Of a stretch of 64,000 nt of DNA, positions 1 through 22,900 are shown piece by piece; the stretch's first letter is position 1; each line of letters opens with the position of its first letter. Location of the stretch: positions 124,001 through 188,000 of the forward strand of contig VCJN01000837.1 of the NCBI GenBank assembly GCA_006384855.1. Direction: 5' to 3'. Origin of the DNA: Tetraselmis striata (taxonomy: Eukaryota > Chlorophyta > Chlorodendrophyceae > Chlorodendrales > Chlorodendraceae). The translations under genes and the position numbers were made by a program. The notes under the pieces are model-generated. The model was not told the DNA's origin and ran no database searches. It was given only the letters and a program-made list of their open reading frames with translations.

Positions 1-536
1 CGCTGCCTGTCTGCCTGCCCGCGCGTGTGGGGATCCGCAGTATATTTCGATGCGAACGTGCTCAGCCGGGGGCAGGGCCAAATGAGGAACGTCCGGCGGA
101 AAGTGGAGCGGAGCGGAGGGGGAGGGGGGGGGTGGGGTGGGGGAGGGGGGCTGCCACGGCCAGTCGGCGGTATTATATAACAAATGTGCGTGCTGCTGTG
201 ACGACTGGAGGGCGCAGCAACGCAACATCCTGCGCTGCACGGCAGTCCGCACCTCTTCGTCCAGCACCCCTTCAAACAGCTTCCCGTCGAGGGACTGCCT
301 CTCCACACCACCGGGAGGGGGTACGGTGCCAGGCGTGTACGGTGGCGCGTCGGGTGGGCGGTTCTCGCGATACAAATATCAGTGCTTGCCTGCTACAGCC
401 TCCTCGTTGTGTTGTGAGAGGTGGGTTTGTGTGTCGGGCTCGCTGTGTGGCGGTCGGCGAGCGGCGACGCGGCGTCATCATCAGTACCAGTACCCTGTAG
501 GCGCGCCGGGGCGCAGCAAGGGACGCGCGGCGCGCA

Positions 537-597
537 GCATTATCAGCTTCGTCGGTTTCACTGGTGCCAGTCCTGTCCCGGGGGCGGGGAAAAAATC
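537..597 (+). mobile_element. LINE 3'-tail remnant
   Basis: The segment contains GGTTTCACTGGTGCCAGTCC followed by TGTCCCGGGGGCG and an A-rich end. The same tail ends the two long LINE copies in this window, so this is read as a severely 5'-truncated insertion on the plus strand. Only about 60 bases are recognisable. Confidence 0.6.
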
Positions 598-1623
598 AGC
601 ATCGCGCGTTCGAGGATACTAGTACAGTATATTCGTACGGGGTAAGGATATTAAGGATTAATCCTAAGTCGCTACTACCTGGGTACGCTACAGGTACCTG
701 TACCTCTGTGACTCTGTCCTATGGTCGCCTCGTGGTCATAGTCATAGTCACCATCCTCGTCATCGCCGGTCGTCAGCGTACAGCATCGTACCTGTACGTC
801 AGCAGCGCAATTTTCATCGCAACAGTACAGGCGCGCGCGCGAGCCGCGCGGTCGCACCTACACTTTCCCACAGAAGTTTTCGCACGGTTTTTCATTTCTG
901 GGTGATGCAATTTCGACGACTCTTTTCAACTTCGATTGCTTATTTATGCTCATCGCTGCGAATGAGTCGCCGTTTCTATGTACTGAATAAGCCCGGCCCT
1001 AAAATTGAAGCATCGGAAAAATATTGATTTGTCGCAAGCCGGAATATCGTCCGTCTTTTGTTATTCGTCGTGTTATATTATTATTCTGATATATATTTCA
1101 AGATAAATATATATACGAATTTTCTCTGTTCGTGGGCAGGGGCGGCGGGGGGGGGGGGGAGGCGGGGGGGATAGTACACCGCGAACCGAAATCGTGGTTA
1201 TTACGGCGGGTATAGTTAGTTGATACGATCATATCGCCATTTCATGAAACTCTGAGCGTGGAATCAATTAATGTGCTACGCCTTGTTTCAACTTCCAGCA
1301 TGTCAATATCGTCGTGCTGATTTAGTGCGCACACAATGGATTAAAATGCAGGGCGGAAAAATACATTCACAGACTTTGCCAAAATAATGTATCTACTATG
1401 GCCCGAATAATTCTGGGCCTTTGGCGGGGGCGCAGCACCTATTGTTACATGGACACAAAATACTATCATCACACCGTCAAAGTCGCGTACTGATGGAACA
1501 TTGAAGCAGGTGATTATGAACTTGAGCTGCAAAACAGCGCAGCTTGTTATCTATATCGGCAGATCAACTTGTGGTTTGTTACTTATTGGCGGTTTGAAAG
1601 CATCATATGCGGACGGCCGCACC

Positions 1624-1628
<5 letters not shown>

Positions 1629-1686
<58 letters not shown>

Positions 1687-1690
1687 CACA
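1629..1690. repeat. AC/GT microsatellite
   Basis: About 30 AC dinucleotides in a row with one interruption by G near 1680. The Thr-His or Cys-Val peptides that the frames give here are artefacts of the repeat. Confidence 0.95.
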
Positions 1691-2295
1691 TCGATGACTC
1701 GTCAAGGGAACAACAGTTAGGCACCATATATTATTTCGCATGATCTGCGATCCCGCATTATGGCGCTGTGCTGTGCTGAGATACAACATTGCAGCGCATC
1801 AGTATCTGAGTAATCGTTGATCATATCATTACAAATAATGCGCATAATGTCACTACATTGGGGTCTATGCTACAGTGAGCAACTACTGGCGGGTGTTGTT
1901 GCACGGCATACTGCTCATCGCCTCAACTGCTAATTATAGTATTGGCTGCTCGTGCTGTGGCCTCTAGGGCGGACTACATCCGACGGGGATAGCCAACCCT
2001 TTGCGCTGTTTCATGTATAATATCGGGCGCAGTGAGACAGGTAACCCGGGATCAAGCTGTAACAAATTTCAAATTTCAAATTTGGATGATATTCGCTCGG
2101 CGGCAAAATTAAAGCATAAACGGTGTAATCGGTGTTCACGAAAACATTGTAAAACCATTGCGGCGCTGCATTTGTATTATTCGATTGACTGATAAATCCT
2201 GACGCCGCGTATAATCATTGTCATTGATTGTTTCTGGATGCCCCGAAACTGGCGGTTTCTAATATCCTGAAGTCGGCGATAATTTTGTTAGGGGC

Positions 2296-2323
2296 GGGGG
2301 GGGGGGGGGGGGGGGGGGGGGGG
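2296..2323. repeat. Poly-G run (about 28 G)
   Basis: An uninterrupted run of about 28 G in a spacer, typical of the many G/C homopolymers in this window. Its exact length may be uncertain because of sequencing. Confidence 0.9.
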
Positions 2324-4232
2324 AGATATCTAGACACTGATAACTACTCCCCAAGCTTCCCGAAACGTGACGATTTGGGCGACGACAAGCAAACTCATTC
2401 AAATGTCGGAAAGCTGGAGGTAAAAGTGGCGGAAAAAGCAAATAAACCTCATCAGAATCACTGTGTGCAATGAGTGTATGGAATCCCTGGTGAGAACTCC
2501 GGGAAGTCAAGAACCAGTTGATAACCGCACTTATTTTTAGTAACCGATCATCAACTGACAATATCATATTCCCACCCCCCCCCTTTAATAGAAGTCGCAG
2601 GCGACACAACTACATGAAAAGATGCTATGGCCGTTAGGCCGGATGCTCAGAATGTGGTTGTTACCTTTATCAATTATCCTACTACAGAAAAATGAAAGTA
2701 AACTACTGATGCTAAAATCATCACTGATTCAAAGTAAATTCAAACTGAATCCCTCCACCTTCCTGAAGTTATGCGCCATCTGCTAACCCCCTTACTGTGA
2801 GCGGTGGAGGAATATATATGCATATCATCCTGGGCCCATGTTCTGGGCCACCTCACACGGTCGAGTCATCCTTGCGCACGCGCAAAGACCGTTTTGACGT
2901 CGAGGCTTCACGTCATGGCGCGACTGCTGAGGCGCCAACCGCGCACGCGCGCCATCACAATACTTTTGCCGTTGCCCCTTGCTGGGGCACGAGCGACGTA
3001 GGCTCTACAACACGACAGGTGCCTTGTCGATTCCTTAACGACGGATTTCGGAGCTTTAGAAAAGGGGATGAGTCAGTGCTCAGCATGTCGGGCTTCTAAT
3101 ACAATGAGCATGCATCACATATATAATGGATATAATCAGCGCAGCATGCAAAAGCTGCTTTCACCGCCTAGGCAGCGGTGCACATGGGGGTAACTTACGC
3201 CGCTCACTGCGACTAATGTTGCAGCACCGCCTCTGAATGAATTCGTTATACGTCGTTCATATTGCACAACAGCACAGCACGACGTGTGCGGCATGATTGT
3301 TTGCTAGCCTGGCGGCCCGGGCTCGATAGAGGAAAGCAAGAAGCAAGAAAACGCGCCAGCTGCGTTGCGATGGTAACTAGCTTACTTCTACATGGAGTAC
3401 ACGCTGCGTGGCTGCGCTTTGCCGGGTCCGATAAACACAAGTGTCCTATATGCTACATTCCATATAGTCATGCACACACACACACATGTAAATTGTCTAT
3501 TGTCTATTATATTACATATATGCGCCGTCGGCTCAACACCATCAGGGGCGTGCCCATATATGCGGGAAACGCTGATGGCTACATCGCCGTCAACATGTAT
3601 ACTTGCTCCGCCCCTACGCATCGCACACGGCACCGTTATGTTGGCGGTCATAGTCATATTAGCTGCGCTAGCTTGCTGTGCTCGCAATCGAGATATATGA
3701 ACGCCATGTATTGCAAAAAAAGAAAATCTTGTAGATTAGATAGCAGGTAGTCCGATTACTATAAGTCTGAAGTCGGCTGCCGCGTCTCCTCAGTCGGTGT
3801 AGCGGTGGCGGGCAGCTTGCTCTATCGAATGCCGTAGATGAATGTAAAGCGTAGCCCTATATATGACCACCAAATCGATGATGCACCATATTGCTTGGTG
3901 GGAGTTAAGCTGTCAAGCAGGCGAGTGTACACAACGTGGATTTCTCTGTGTAAAGACGTATGTGGCCTGGCATAGTAGTCCAAATAGCTCATATATTCAG
4001 CACATATATTCAGCAGGAGCAGCAGCATCGTGCCAGCAGTAGCGCGCGCCATCCGCGCCAACTAAACGTGCGCAGCGCGCGCATACCGTAATGTACAGCA
4101 GCATGCAGCATCGGGCGCGCGGCGCTCACAGTACCCCGTAGTCGGAATATATCCTTAATAATATATTAAGCAGTACGGTACAGGTACCGGGTAGCAGCGC
4201 GAGCGAGAATGAGCGACCGATATTGCAGCAGT

Positions 4233-4361
4233 TATCCCCGGGGGTCATCATACTTTCCCGCGGGCCCAAAACGCATCCAAACTTTCCCGCGGGACGCCCA
4301 TACTTTCCCGCGATCCGCCCTAACATTACCGCGACCCGCCCATACATTACCGCGCTCACAG
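4233..4361 (+). repeat. Left terminal inverted repeat
   Basis: The outer 35 bases (4233-4267, beginning TATCCCCGGGGGTCATCATA) are the reverse complement of 7712-7746. Inside them lie repeats of the type TACTTTCCCGCG and CATTACCGCGACCCGCCC, which also recur in reverse at the right end and stop at the shared word GCGCTCACAG. TTTCCCGC occurs at 4254, 4283 and 4304. If the element starts at TCCCC, it is flanked by TA on both sides, which fits a TA target-site duplication. Confidence 0.8.
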
Positions 4362-4921
4362 CCAGCACTCCTGCCTCCCCAGGCCGCCCATAGCGACCCC
4401 ACTGCGGCGTCCCAGGCAAGGTGGGAGAGGCACATGTGGTCCCGGCGGGCCGGCGACGGCAGCGGCTGCGGTGTGCGGCGGGCGATGGCGCGGGTGCGGG
4501 CTGGCGCTGTGCGAGTGGGTCACGTCAGCCGACCCGATGCCAACGACCCCGGCAGTGTGGCATGGATGCAACTTCTACGGTGTAAGGATGACATGCGTCC
4601 AGCTACCGTCTCCCAGGGCGCGGCTGCACGGGGCAGCGATACGGTTCTGCTAGGGCACACTATGCGCGGGACGGCTCACCTCTTGTGGCATCTGCTGCTG
4701 CAGGCCGTGCTTCCCGTACCGCCCCTAGCGGGGCATGCACTGCATCTGCTGCGCCTGCATACCCATGCCAGCCATGATGCGCGGCAGCCCGGTATCCGAC
4801 ATGCGGCCAGTCATCATCTGGTTATGAATGGCTGCATTCCAAACAATCATCAATATAGAAAAGGCCTTTTTTGTTTTCAGCTCTACCTGTTTTCAGCTCA
4901 GCACATTAATTGATAATTGGC

Positions 4922-7308
4922 TTAACCATGCGATGCAGTGTTCTGGCGCTCTGCCATGCGCTCCTTCACCTCATTGAGCTGCCTTGAGTACTCGTGGTGC
5001 CACTCTTGTTCATGCTCGAGGAGACCTTGCTGCAGCTCCAACTCCTTCTCCGCCTCCTCATGCTCCTTCTGCACCCACTCCACCGCGGAAGCCTTAGCGG
5101 CAATGCCGGTGTCGTACTCTGCGCGGGGTGCATTAAGCTGCGAGGCCCACTTGTCGCCGAGCTCAGCCTTGGAGATTGTCCGCAGCGCTACACGCGGTGG
5201 GGCATCTTGGCGGGAGTAGACAAAGGGCTAAGCCGCACAGAAACATGACAATCAACATCCACATATATGCATGTCACAGCACCACTCATGGCGAGCGAGA
5301 CCAACCTTCAAAGCTGTCATGGAGCGAAGTGACTTCAACGCCCTGGCAACATCACCGTTGGCCTTCGTCAGGCTGGCCTCAAGATCAGCTTCAGCTGCCT
5401 TGACCTCTGCGAGTTGATCGCGGCTGACCCTGAGCTCCTTCTCAGCTTTATGTTTGCTTTGCAATGCTTTCTTTTCAGCCGCAGTTGCAGCCTGCGTGTG
5501 GCAGTGCAATGAATAAATAGCATGAGCAAGCTACCAATGGGATTGCTTATGCTACACGGTCTGAACCACGCACTGCAATCATGCTTGCTCATCATGTAGA
5601 TGGCGAAAATGTTAGGGCGGCTGCTACGCCTCTACTTTCAATTGTGCATCACACAATTCACGATGCTATGTTATTCACTGCTAGCAGCCACGAAGAGGGG
5701 CTCATCAGCACCTTGACTTTTTCCTTCAACTCATCAACCTCTTCTTTCGCATCGGCGATGGCATTCTCAAGTTCCTCTGCAAGCTCCTTGTCCTGCGGAC
5801 AAAACATATACAATTTCAGCATCGCATCATTACAATAGGGCAGCCATTATCCGCTGCATCGGTCATGTCACATTTAATTCAGGCAGGTGGCATACCGCCA
5901 GGTGATCCCCAAAATCCATTCCAGGAATGAGCGCTCCCCGCCGGGACATGGAGCTTGTCATCCGTCGGGAATGCCCTGCCTGGGTGCGATAGGCAAGTGG
6001 ATCGTTGAACAATCCTTCCAAGGCTCGCCGCGCAGCCGCCGAAACCAGGGTCGCCCGCTCCTTAGCAACTGTGGGGTCAAAGACATCAGGGGCGGCAGGG
6101 CGGCTGCCACTTGCCCCTTCCGATGCGGGCAATCTGCCAGTGGCTGCTCGGCCCTTTCTGCCTAACGCCCCCGCCTCAGCATGAAGACGGCGCTCCTCTA
6201 GGATGCCCTCCTGGCGTCGAGATGCAGCCTGCATGGCTGCTGCAGGCGCCATGTAGTAGTCCTCTGGTCTCAGCACCTTGGTCAGGTCATACTGAAGCTC
6301 ACCGGAGTCGTCTGTCGACCATCCGACCTTCTCCATGGCCCTGTGCAGGTGCTTTTGCTCCTCCTCATCCTCGCAAATTTTCTCCAGGGTGAGCTCGCAG
6401 CATCCCGCTATATCTGACATTGGCAGCCGGTAGCTTCCCTGGGATTTGACATTGAAGCGCAGTCTCTGGCGGCATATATCTCCAAGTCGCAACTTGAAGC
6501 TGCGGCGACAAACAGCAGCAAAGCATAAATAATGGCCTATCTGCCATGGATATATACATATATATCGCATCTGTCTATAGGTATGTATGTAAAGCAACTG
6601 TCCATATGCTATATGATATATGCAGCCAACGTGATATATGCAGCCAGCACGGCGAATCAACTACTTATATTGGCTTATTGCTGCTTACCGGTGGATGATT
6701 CCGTGATATGATGCATCCGCCCCATGTGTGTTTCCTGTTGAGTGTGCGATGCCTGCAATGGCCTCGTCTCTATTGGCCAGGCAGAGTGCCCTGACTTCTG
6801 CGGTCATGTTGGTGGAATGCCCATCTGGCAGCCACAAATATCAATAAACATATCATATGAACTGTCACAAGCACACCTAGTTGTGTCACTCCCAAGTTCA
6901 TTGGGCCATGTATGCAGTGACAATCATATATACATATACATACATATATACCATGTTCTGCGACATATGTTAGCGGCTTAGCACTTCCTATATGTAGTGT
7001 TATGGTGCTGTATTTCCTGTATTTTCTATGTTATTGCCATCTATGTTAACAGGGACGCAGACAGGCGACGTAAATGGAACAAACGCGAGCTAGCTGAGCT
7101 AGAAGTGGGCAGAACTGCGACGCGGTTGCAGTGTGCCGAGCCGGACGTCAATCAAGCATGACAGATAAACATCACAGCGCGGTCCGAACGGTCGCCCCAC
7201 CTGCTTCTGCTGCTTCGTCTTCTTCTTCCGCACGCCACCGAACTGACCGCCACGAGCTCCGGCCGTGCCGCCCGTCGTCAACCTACTGCTTCCACTGCCC
7301 CTCGCCAT
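4922..7308 (-). CDS. Unrecognised coiled-coil protein inside the TIR unit
   Basis: Multi-exon gene. Proposed exons in order of translation are 7308-7201, 6824-6689, 6499-5896, 5792-5712, 5491-5302 and 5205-4922, with stop TAA at 4924-4922. The phases of exons 2-6 agree with each other. The link from exon 1, which starts MARGSGSSRL and ends in a Lys/Gln-rich stretch, to exon 2 is not in phase, so a small exon or another donor is missing. The middle part contains FKLRLGDICRQRLRFNVKSQ and an acidic EDEEEQKHLHRAMEKVGW region. The last three exons are heptad-like and rich in Ala, Glu, Lys and Gln, for example DKELAEELENAIADAKEEV, and predict a long coiled coil. I do not recognise the family, and no DDE transposase motif is visible. 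The gene lies wholly between the inverted repeats, so it is probably mobile cargo or an element-encoded accessory protein. Confidence 0.65.
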
Positions 7309-7574
7309 CACGACTGGCTACATATCTGGGCTCGCACACCACGGCGGGGACGATTATATTAGAACGTGGCAGTATGACAGACGATGAGCCGACCATATAT
7401 GGCACTATTATCATCGAGCGACGCTCATGATAGTAGTGCGACGCGATCGGCATGCGCCTACCCCGCGAGCCAGGCCGCGTAGAGAGCTTCACAGCGCAGC
7501 AAGCTGGTCGTGGCCGCAAAGCTCGGCTATATGTGGGGGCGGAGGGGAGCTCACGCGGCGACCTGTGTGACTTT

Positions 7575-7746
7575 CTGTGAGCGCGGTAATGTATGGGCGG
7601 GTCGCGGTAATGTTTGGGCGGGTCGCGGGAAAGTATGAACGGGTCGCGGGAAAGTATGGACGGGTCGCGGGAAAGTTTGGTCGATCCGAGGTGTCGGTTT
7701 TACGGTGTTAAGGGCCCGCGGGAAAGTATGATGACCCCCGGGGATA
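7575..7746 (-). repeat. Right terminal inverted repeat
   Basis: This is the mirror partner of 4233-4361. It has the same 35-base outer end and the same internal words in reverse order, but is longer because a 21-base unit (GGGTCGCGGGAAAGTATGGAC type) is repeated about three times. GCGGGAAA occurs at 7625, 7646, 7667 and 7718. About 45 bases near 7675-7711 have no equivalent on the left. Confidence 0.8.
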
Positions 7747-8051
7747 TAGGATATAATAGCGACAAATTAAATTCAACTGGTAGCAGAACAGCGCGGCAGT
7801 TGCGCTGCACAGCAAACCACGCAAGTACGCAACCATCAGTCGTGACCTTGCCTTCACAAAGCTGCTAGCCACCTCTGTCTGCCTCCTGCGGCAAGGATAA
7901 CTCAGGTTACTTCTGCTTGTCCGGCCATCCACCGTTCCCGAGGCGCTTGCCGTCCAGGCGGTGACGAAAAGAAGGGGAGGCGCTCCTATCCCACCGCTTC
8001 TCCTCTCCCACTTGCCACGGCGCATCTCTCCCACGGCGCCGCGCGAAAGCC

Positions 8052-8573
8052 ATGGATCCACCAGCACGGCGTGCCGTGGCGATAGCGGCGGCGACAGCTA
8101 GCCTCGTGGCCTTCTGGGCCGCGGCCCGCCAGTGGCGCCGGCAGCGGAGGGCAAAGCTACCGGCCCTGCGTTGGCTGCCAGGGCGCTTCGCCGTCGTTCG
8201 GCTCCCCGCCGGCTCAGAACCCGCCACCGCGCTGGGTCTAGCTGCCGGCCAGCTGGCTCGTCTGCCGTTCGCCACCGTCACACACACAGCGGAGGAAACC
8301 AGCGTCGTACTGGGCGAGGAGCTAGCGCCGGCGCCAAGGGATGGTATGGAGGTCGAAGCCGGCTGGGCGTGCTTCGTCGTTCAGGGCCCGCTCGACTTTG
8401 CGCTCGTCGGCATCTTGGCGCACCTCTCCGCCGCGCTCGCCGCCGCCGGCGTCTCCATTTTCGCCATCTCCACATTCGACACCGACTACGTGCTGCTGAA
8501 GCAGTGCAGCCGCGGCGACGCCGAGACAGCACTCTGCCGACAGGGCTATCACTTTGCCCCGGAAAAGCCCTAG
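8052..8573 (+). CDS. ACT-domain protein (ACT_7/CASTOR-like), N-terminally anchored
   Basis: Intronless, 173 residues, ATG at 8052 and TAG at 8571-8573. Residues 8-24 are a hydrophobic Ala-rich stretch followed by RQWRRQRR, which suggests a signal anchor or an organelle-targeting segment. LPGRFAVVRLPAGSEP begins a first ACT-like half. The second half carries VQGPLDFALVGILAHLSAAL and VSIFAISTFDTDYVLLKQ, closely matching the small bacterial and plant ACT_7 proteins (consensus GPLDF..VGI, ISTFDTDY). ACT domains bind amino acids or other small ligands, and the animal CASTOR arginine sensors share this fold. The ligand here cannot be read. The gene starts about 300 bases outside the TIR unit and is transcribed away from it. 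Confidence 0.85.
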   Translation: MDPPARRAVAIAAATASLVAFWAAARQWRRQRRAKLPALRWLPGRFAVVRLPAGSEPATALGLAAGQLARLPFATVTHTAEETSVVLGEELAPAPRDGMEVEAGWACFVVQGPLDFALVGILAHLSAALAAAGVSIFAISTFDTDYVLLKQCSRGDAETALCRQGYHFAPEKP

Positions 8574-9032
8574 CTGGCAACGTGACCCGCCACGCGCCTT
8601 AACAGCTGCGCACCCTTTACCCCGGTGAGAACTCAAGGACAACACACAGCCTGTTTAGGACAGTCAGGCTGCTGCGAACACAGCGTGTAAGCAGGCGGGA
8701 GGGGCTCTGTTATTTTGATTGATATAATAGTACCCTGGCGCCGGCAGCTGCCAACCTCCTTCGAAATAGAAATATGGCATTTACAGGTACATGCTAGGTA
8801 TTAGTTAGTCCGGGGCATCAGGACTCCACACATAATAATAACCCCAATGGCCAGAGGAGCTGAGGTTTCTCCAGCCTGCTGGTAGCCTAGACAGGGAGTA
8901 GGGGCAAACACCGAGGCTAAACTTTATAAGTCGCTCCATGATGCTGGCGCCTGGAGGTGACACAATCGGTGCATGTCGGCTGCCGCCATCATGGCAATAG
9001 GATACTCCCAATGTGGAGGGGTAAAAACGGGC

Positions 9033-20746
<11,714 letters not shown>

Positions 20747-21002
20747 GGCCTGGACGACATGCGGCGACCACAGTGACCTCAGCGACCTACTGTACCACCA
20801 TGGTACCGTACCAGATGGCGATGACGACGCGGGGCGCCCTTTACTACTGGTACCTTACTCTGTGTTGCTTGTACTCTATAGTGTTTATACCTGGTAGCAA
20901 TATTTTGGACCCAAATCACACGTGTAGTCGCTATAACTGTGAGATACTTCTTTGCAAATAAGTAGCCAGCAAAAATAATGTAGCGACTGCTACATACAAA
21001 TA

Positions 21003-21285
21003 TTACATGAGCTAGCAGCAGAAGGCGATATCGGAAATCACCAAAATAAAAGGCTATCAGAAAGGTCCTCTACAGAGACTGCGGGGTGGAAGCAATAACA
21101 TTTGAAGAAGCAGAGTGGGCACGAGCACACGCATCAGACTTGGCCACCTGCACACCGGCAGAGAGAATGCCGCCCAGGGTACCATGCACGCAAGCCGAGA
21201 CCCGCTGCAACAGCCCCCGCCGTGTGCGCGACAGGTGACGGCGGAACTCAGCAGGTTGGCTGACGACAAAGTTTCGAAGAGCTAC
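21003..21285 (+). repeat. Dispersed repeat, copy 1
   Basis: It starts at TTACATGAGCTAGCAGCAGA and matches 44804-45090 in the same orientation with few differences, including the blocks GAAGGCGATATCGGAAATC and GAGAGAATGCCGCCCAGGG. The first part recurs in shorter form near 48172. No coding capacity is clear. It is probably a transposon fragment or a segmental copy. Confidence 0.85.
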
Positions 21286-21479
21286 ATACACTACGCTTGC
21301 GCAGTACTCAGCATGGATTATACAGGTATCGCGGCTGCAAGCACTGGCGGTACCCTGCGACAACATAGATTAGCGAACACATAGCATCATCACATCATGC
21401 TGATCATCTTAATAGCGCAGTGGTACAAAGTAGTCTTACCCCGAGGACAATTTAGGAATAATGACAAGTCCTCGTAAAG

Positions 21480-22900
21480 CGTACGTAGAGTAGCCCGGCC
21501 CAACCGTCGAGCTCATGCAACACCACCCAGACAATCTTGACCTCACGACACCATACCGACGGCAGCGGAGGCGGCTACTTTGAGCAAAGATGCAGTGGCA
21601 TAGGCGCGCAACATGCCTTTTCTCAACGGCATCCGCTGCATGGCTACCCGGTACTACTGTCAACAAGGACAACTTCATTGATTGCGCATGAGCGACATTT
21701 TCCCGACGAGGTTCCTCAATCAGTGGGAACTCCGACACCAACACGCCCACCCTAGGTTTCGTTGACCCACAGCTTGAGGTCGTACTTGGTTCAGGCGGCT
21801 TCAATGCAACTTCCGTTTCCACCCAATATGATCACTTTATGAACGATGCACATGGGTAAGCCATCTATGTAAGCCGCGGTGACTCGCGAGTCGTTTGGGC
21901 GCCTTCATGCGGCTACGGCTGGCCACCTTGGCGATGCAGATGCCCGCGTGGAGGAGTGGGAGGCGGAGGCTGCGCCGGGCTCGCAAAGGAGGTAAGGGCT
22001 TTGTTAGACCAAACCAACAACTCTCGGCTTCGGAATGAGGTGGGCACTCTCGCTCCGTGTCACTTGTTGCATGGAAAGGGTTTTGCTCGGACAGCTCCCT
22101 CGACGCGGCGTCGTGCATGTGGATGGTGGCCGTCCCCACCGCGAAGATGGTCATGACTCCGACCGCGGGAGCTGCGGGAGATCGCTACCAGATACTTCTT
22201 ATTGCCTAGCCGCGCATGCATTGCGCCAGTTGTTGGGAGCCAAATCATTCCGCCCTCGACAGAGCACCACCCCATCTATGTAGACCTCTATGGCGGCGCG
22301 CTCATGAACCTCATGGCACATGGGGACGTGCCCCGGCGTGTGCATCGCCATGTTGTCTCAGACGCCTCTTTGCGATCACTGTGTTCGCGATATGGGCATC
22401 GCTGTACGCCGAGAGGTAGACGACTTGTTTCAGCATGCAGTGCCTCTTGGCATCATTGTACCCGTGGATGAACTCAAGGACAAGTCACGGTGCCGGACAC
22501 CGAGCTCTCCCTCCCGGTGTTCAACGTCGTGACCGGGCGGAGGTAATATGATCCGGAGGCTTGAAGCCTACGCTACAGGAGTTCAAGACCATGCAGTACG
22601 GGGTCAAGTACAGTACAGCAGTGCCCATGGGCCACGGTTGTGAATCGGTTTCAGCGCACCATGTTGTTGGGCAACATGCAACGGGGTTTGCCAATGTGGG
22701 ATGCGGTGTGGCACAGCGCGGAGCTGGGACAGAAGGGCCCACTTCGAGACATCCTGGATAGTCCTCGGCGCGCAGTGTGTGAAGTGAGCAAGGGGGTGCG
22801 CCGCTGCGGATCTTGCTTGGCTGCGGATCGGGGTGCCCTCTCATTGCGGGGCACTCAGTGCACCGCCTGGATTGTGTTGAATGTTTTTTGTTAAAATTTT
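21480..22900 (+). pseudogene. Possible decayed mobile-element ORF
   Basis: Several plus-strand frames look as if they were once one reading frame, with stretches such as FVDPQLEVVLGSGGFN and YVDLYGGALMNLMAHGD. They are broken by stops and shifts. The second stretch vaguely resembles the start of DNA-methyltransferase-like domains found in some algal retroelements, but this is weak. I cannot name a family. Confidence 0.25.

Larger units (their letters stand above)
1..4200. other. Gene-poor spacer
   Basis: I see no convincing gene here. The open frames are short, mutually contradictory on the two strands, and match no family I know. The first 900 bases are GC-rich and include a LINE 3'-tail remnant near 537-597. 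After that the composition turns AT-rich, with an AC microsatellite near 1629-1690 and a G run near 2296-2323. Regulatory content cannot be judged by eye. Confidence 0.6.
4233..7746. mobile_element. Candidate DNA transposon or TIR-bounded unit carrying a gene
   Basis: Two long, internally repetitive inverted repeats bracket 3.5 kb, with TA at both outer borders. Long TIRs with subterminal repeats are typical of class II elements, where the repeats bind the transposase. The interior, however, encodes no transposase I can recognise. It holds a spliced coiled-coil gene on the minus strand, so the unit may be non-autonomous with a captured gene, or may belong to a family whose transposase I do not recognise. 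The alternative is a pair of inverted regulatory cassettes. Only one copy is seen in this window. Confidence 0.5.

Noticed and set aside
1583-1789. Cys-Val or Thr-His repeat proteins over AC microsatellites (also at 9531-9793 and 14787-15860)
   Set aside because: They are translations of dinucleotide repeats located in introns or spacers.
4209-4913. 234-codon plus-strand ORF starting at 4209
   Set aside because: It runs through the left inverted repeat and then antisense to the 3' flank of the coiled-coil gene. Its peptide is low-complexity and matches the DNA repeat.
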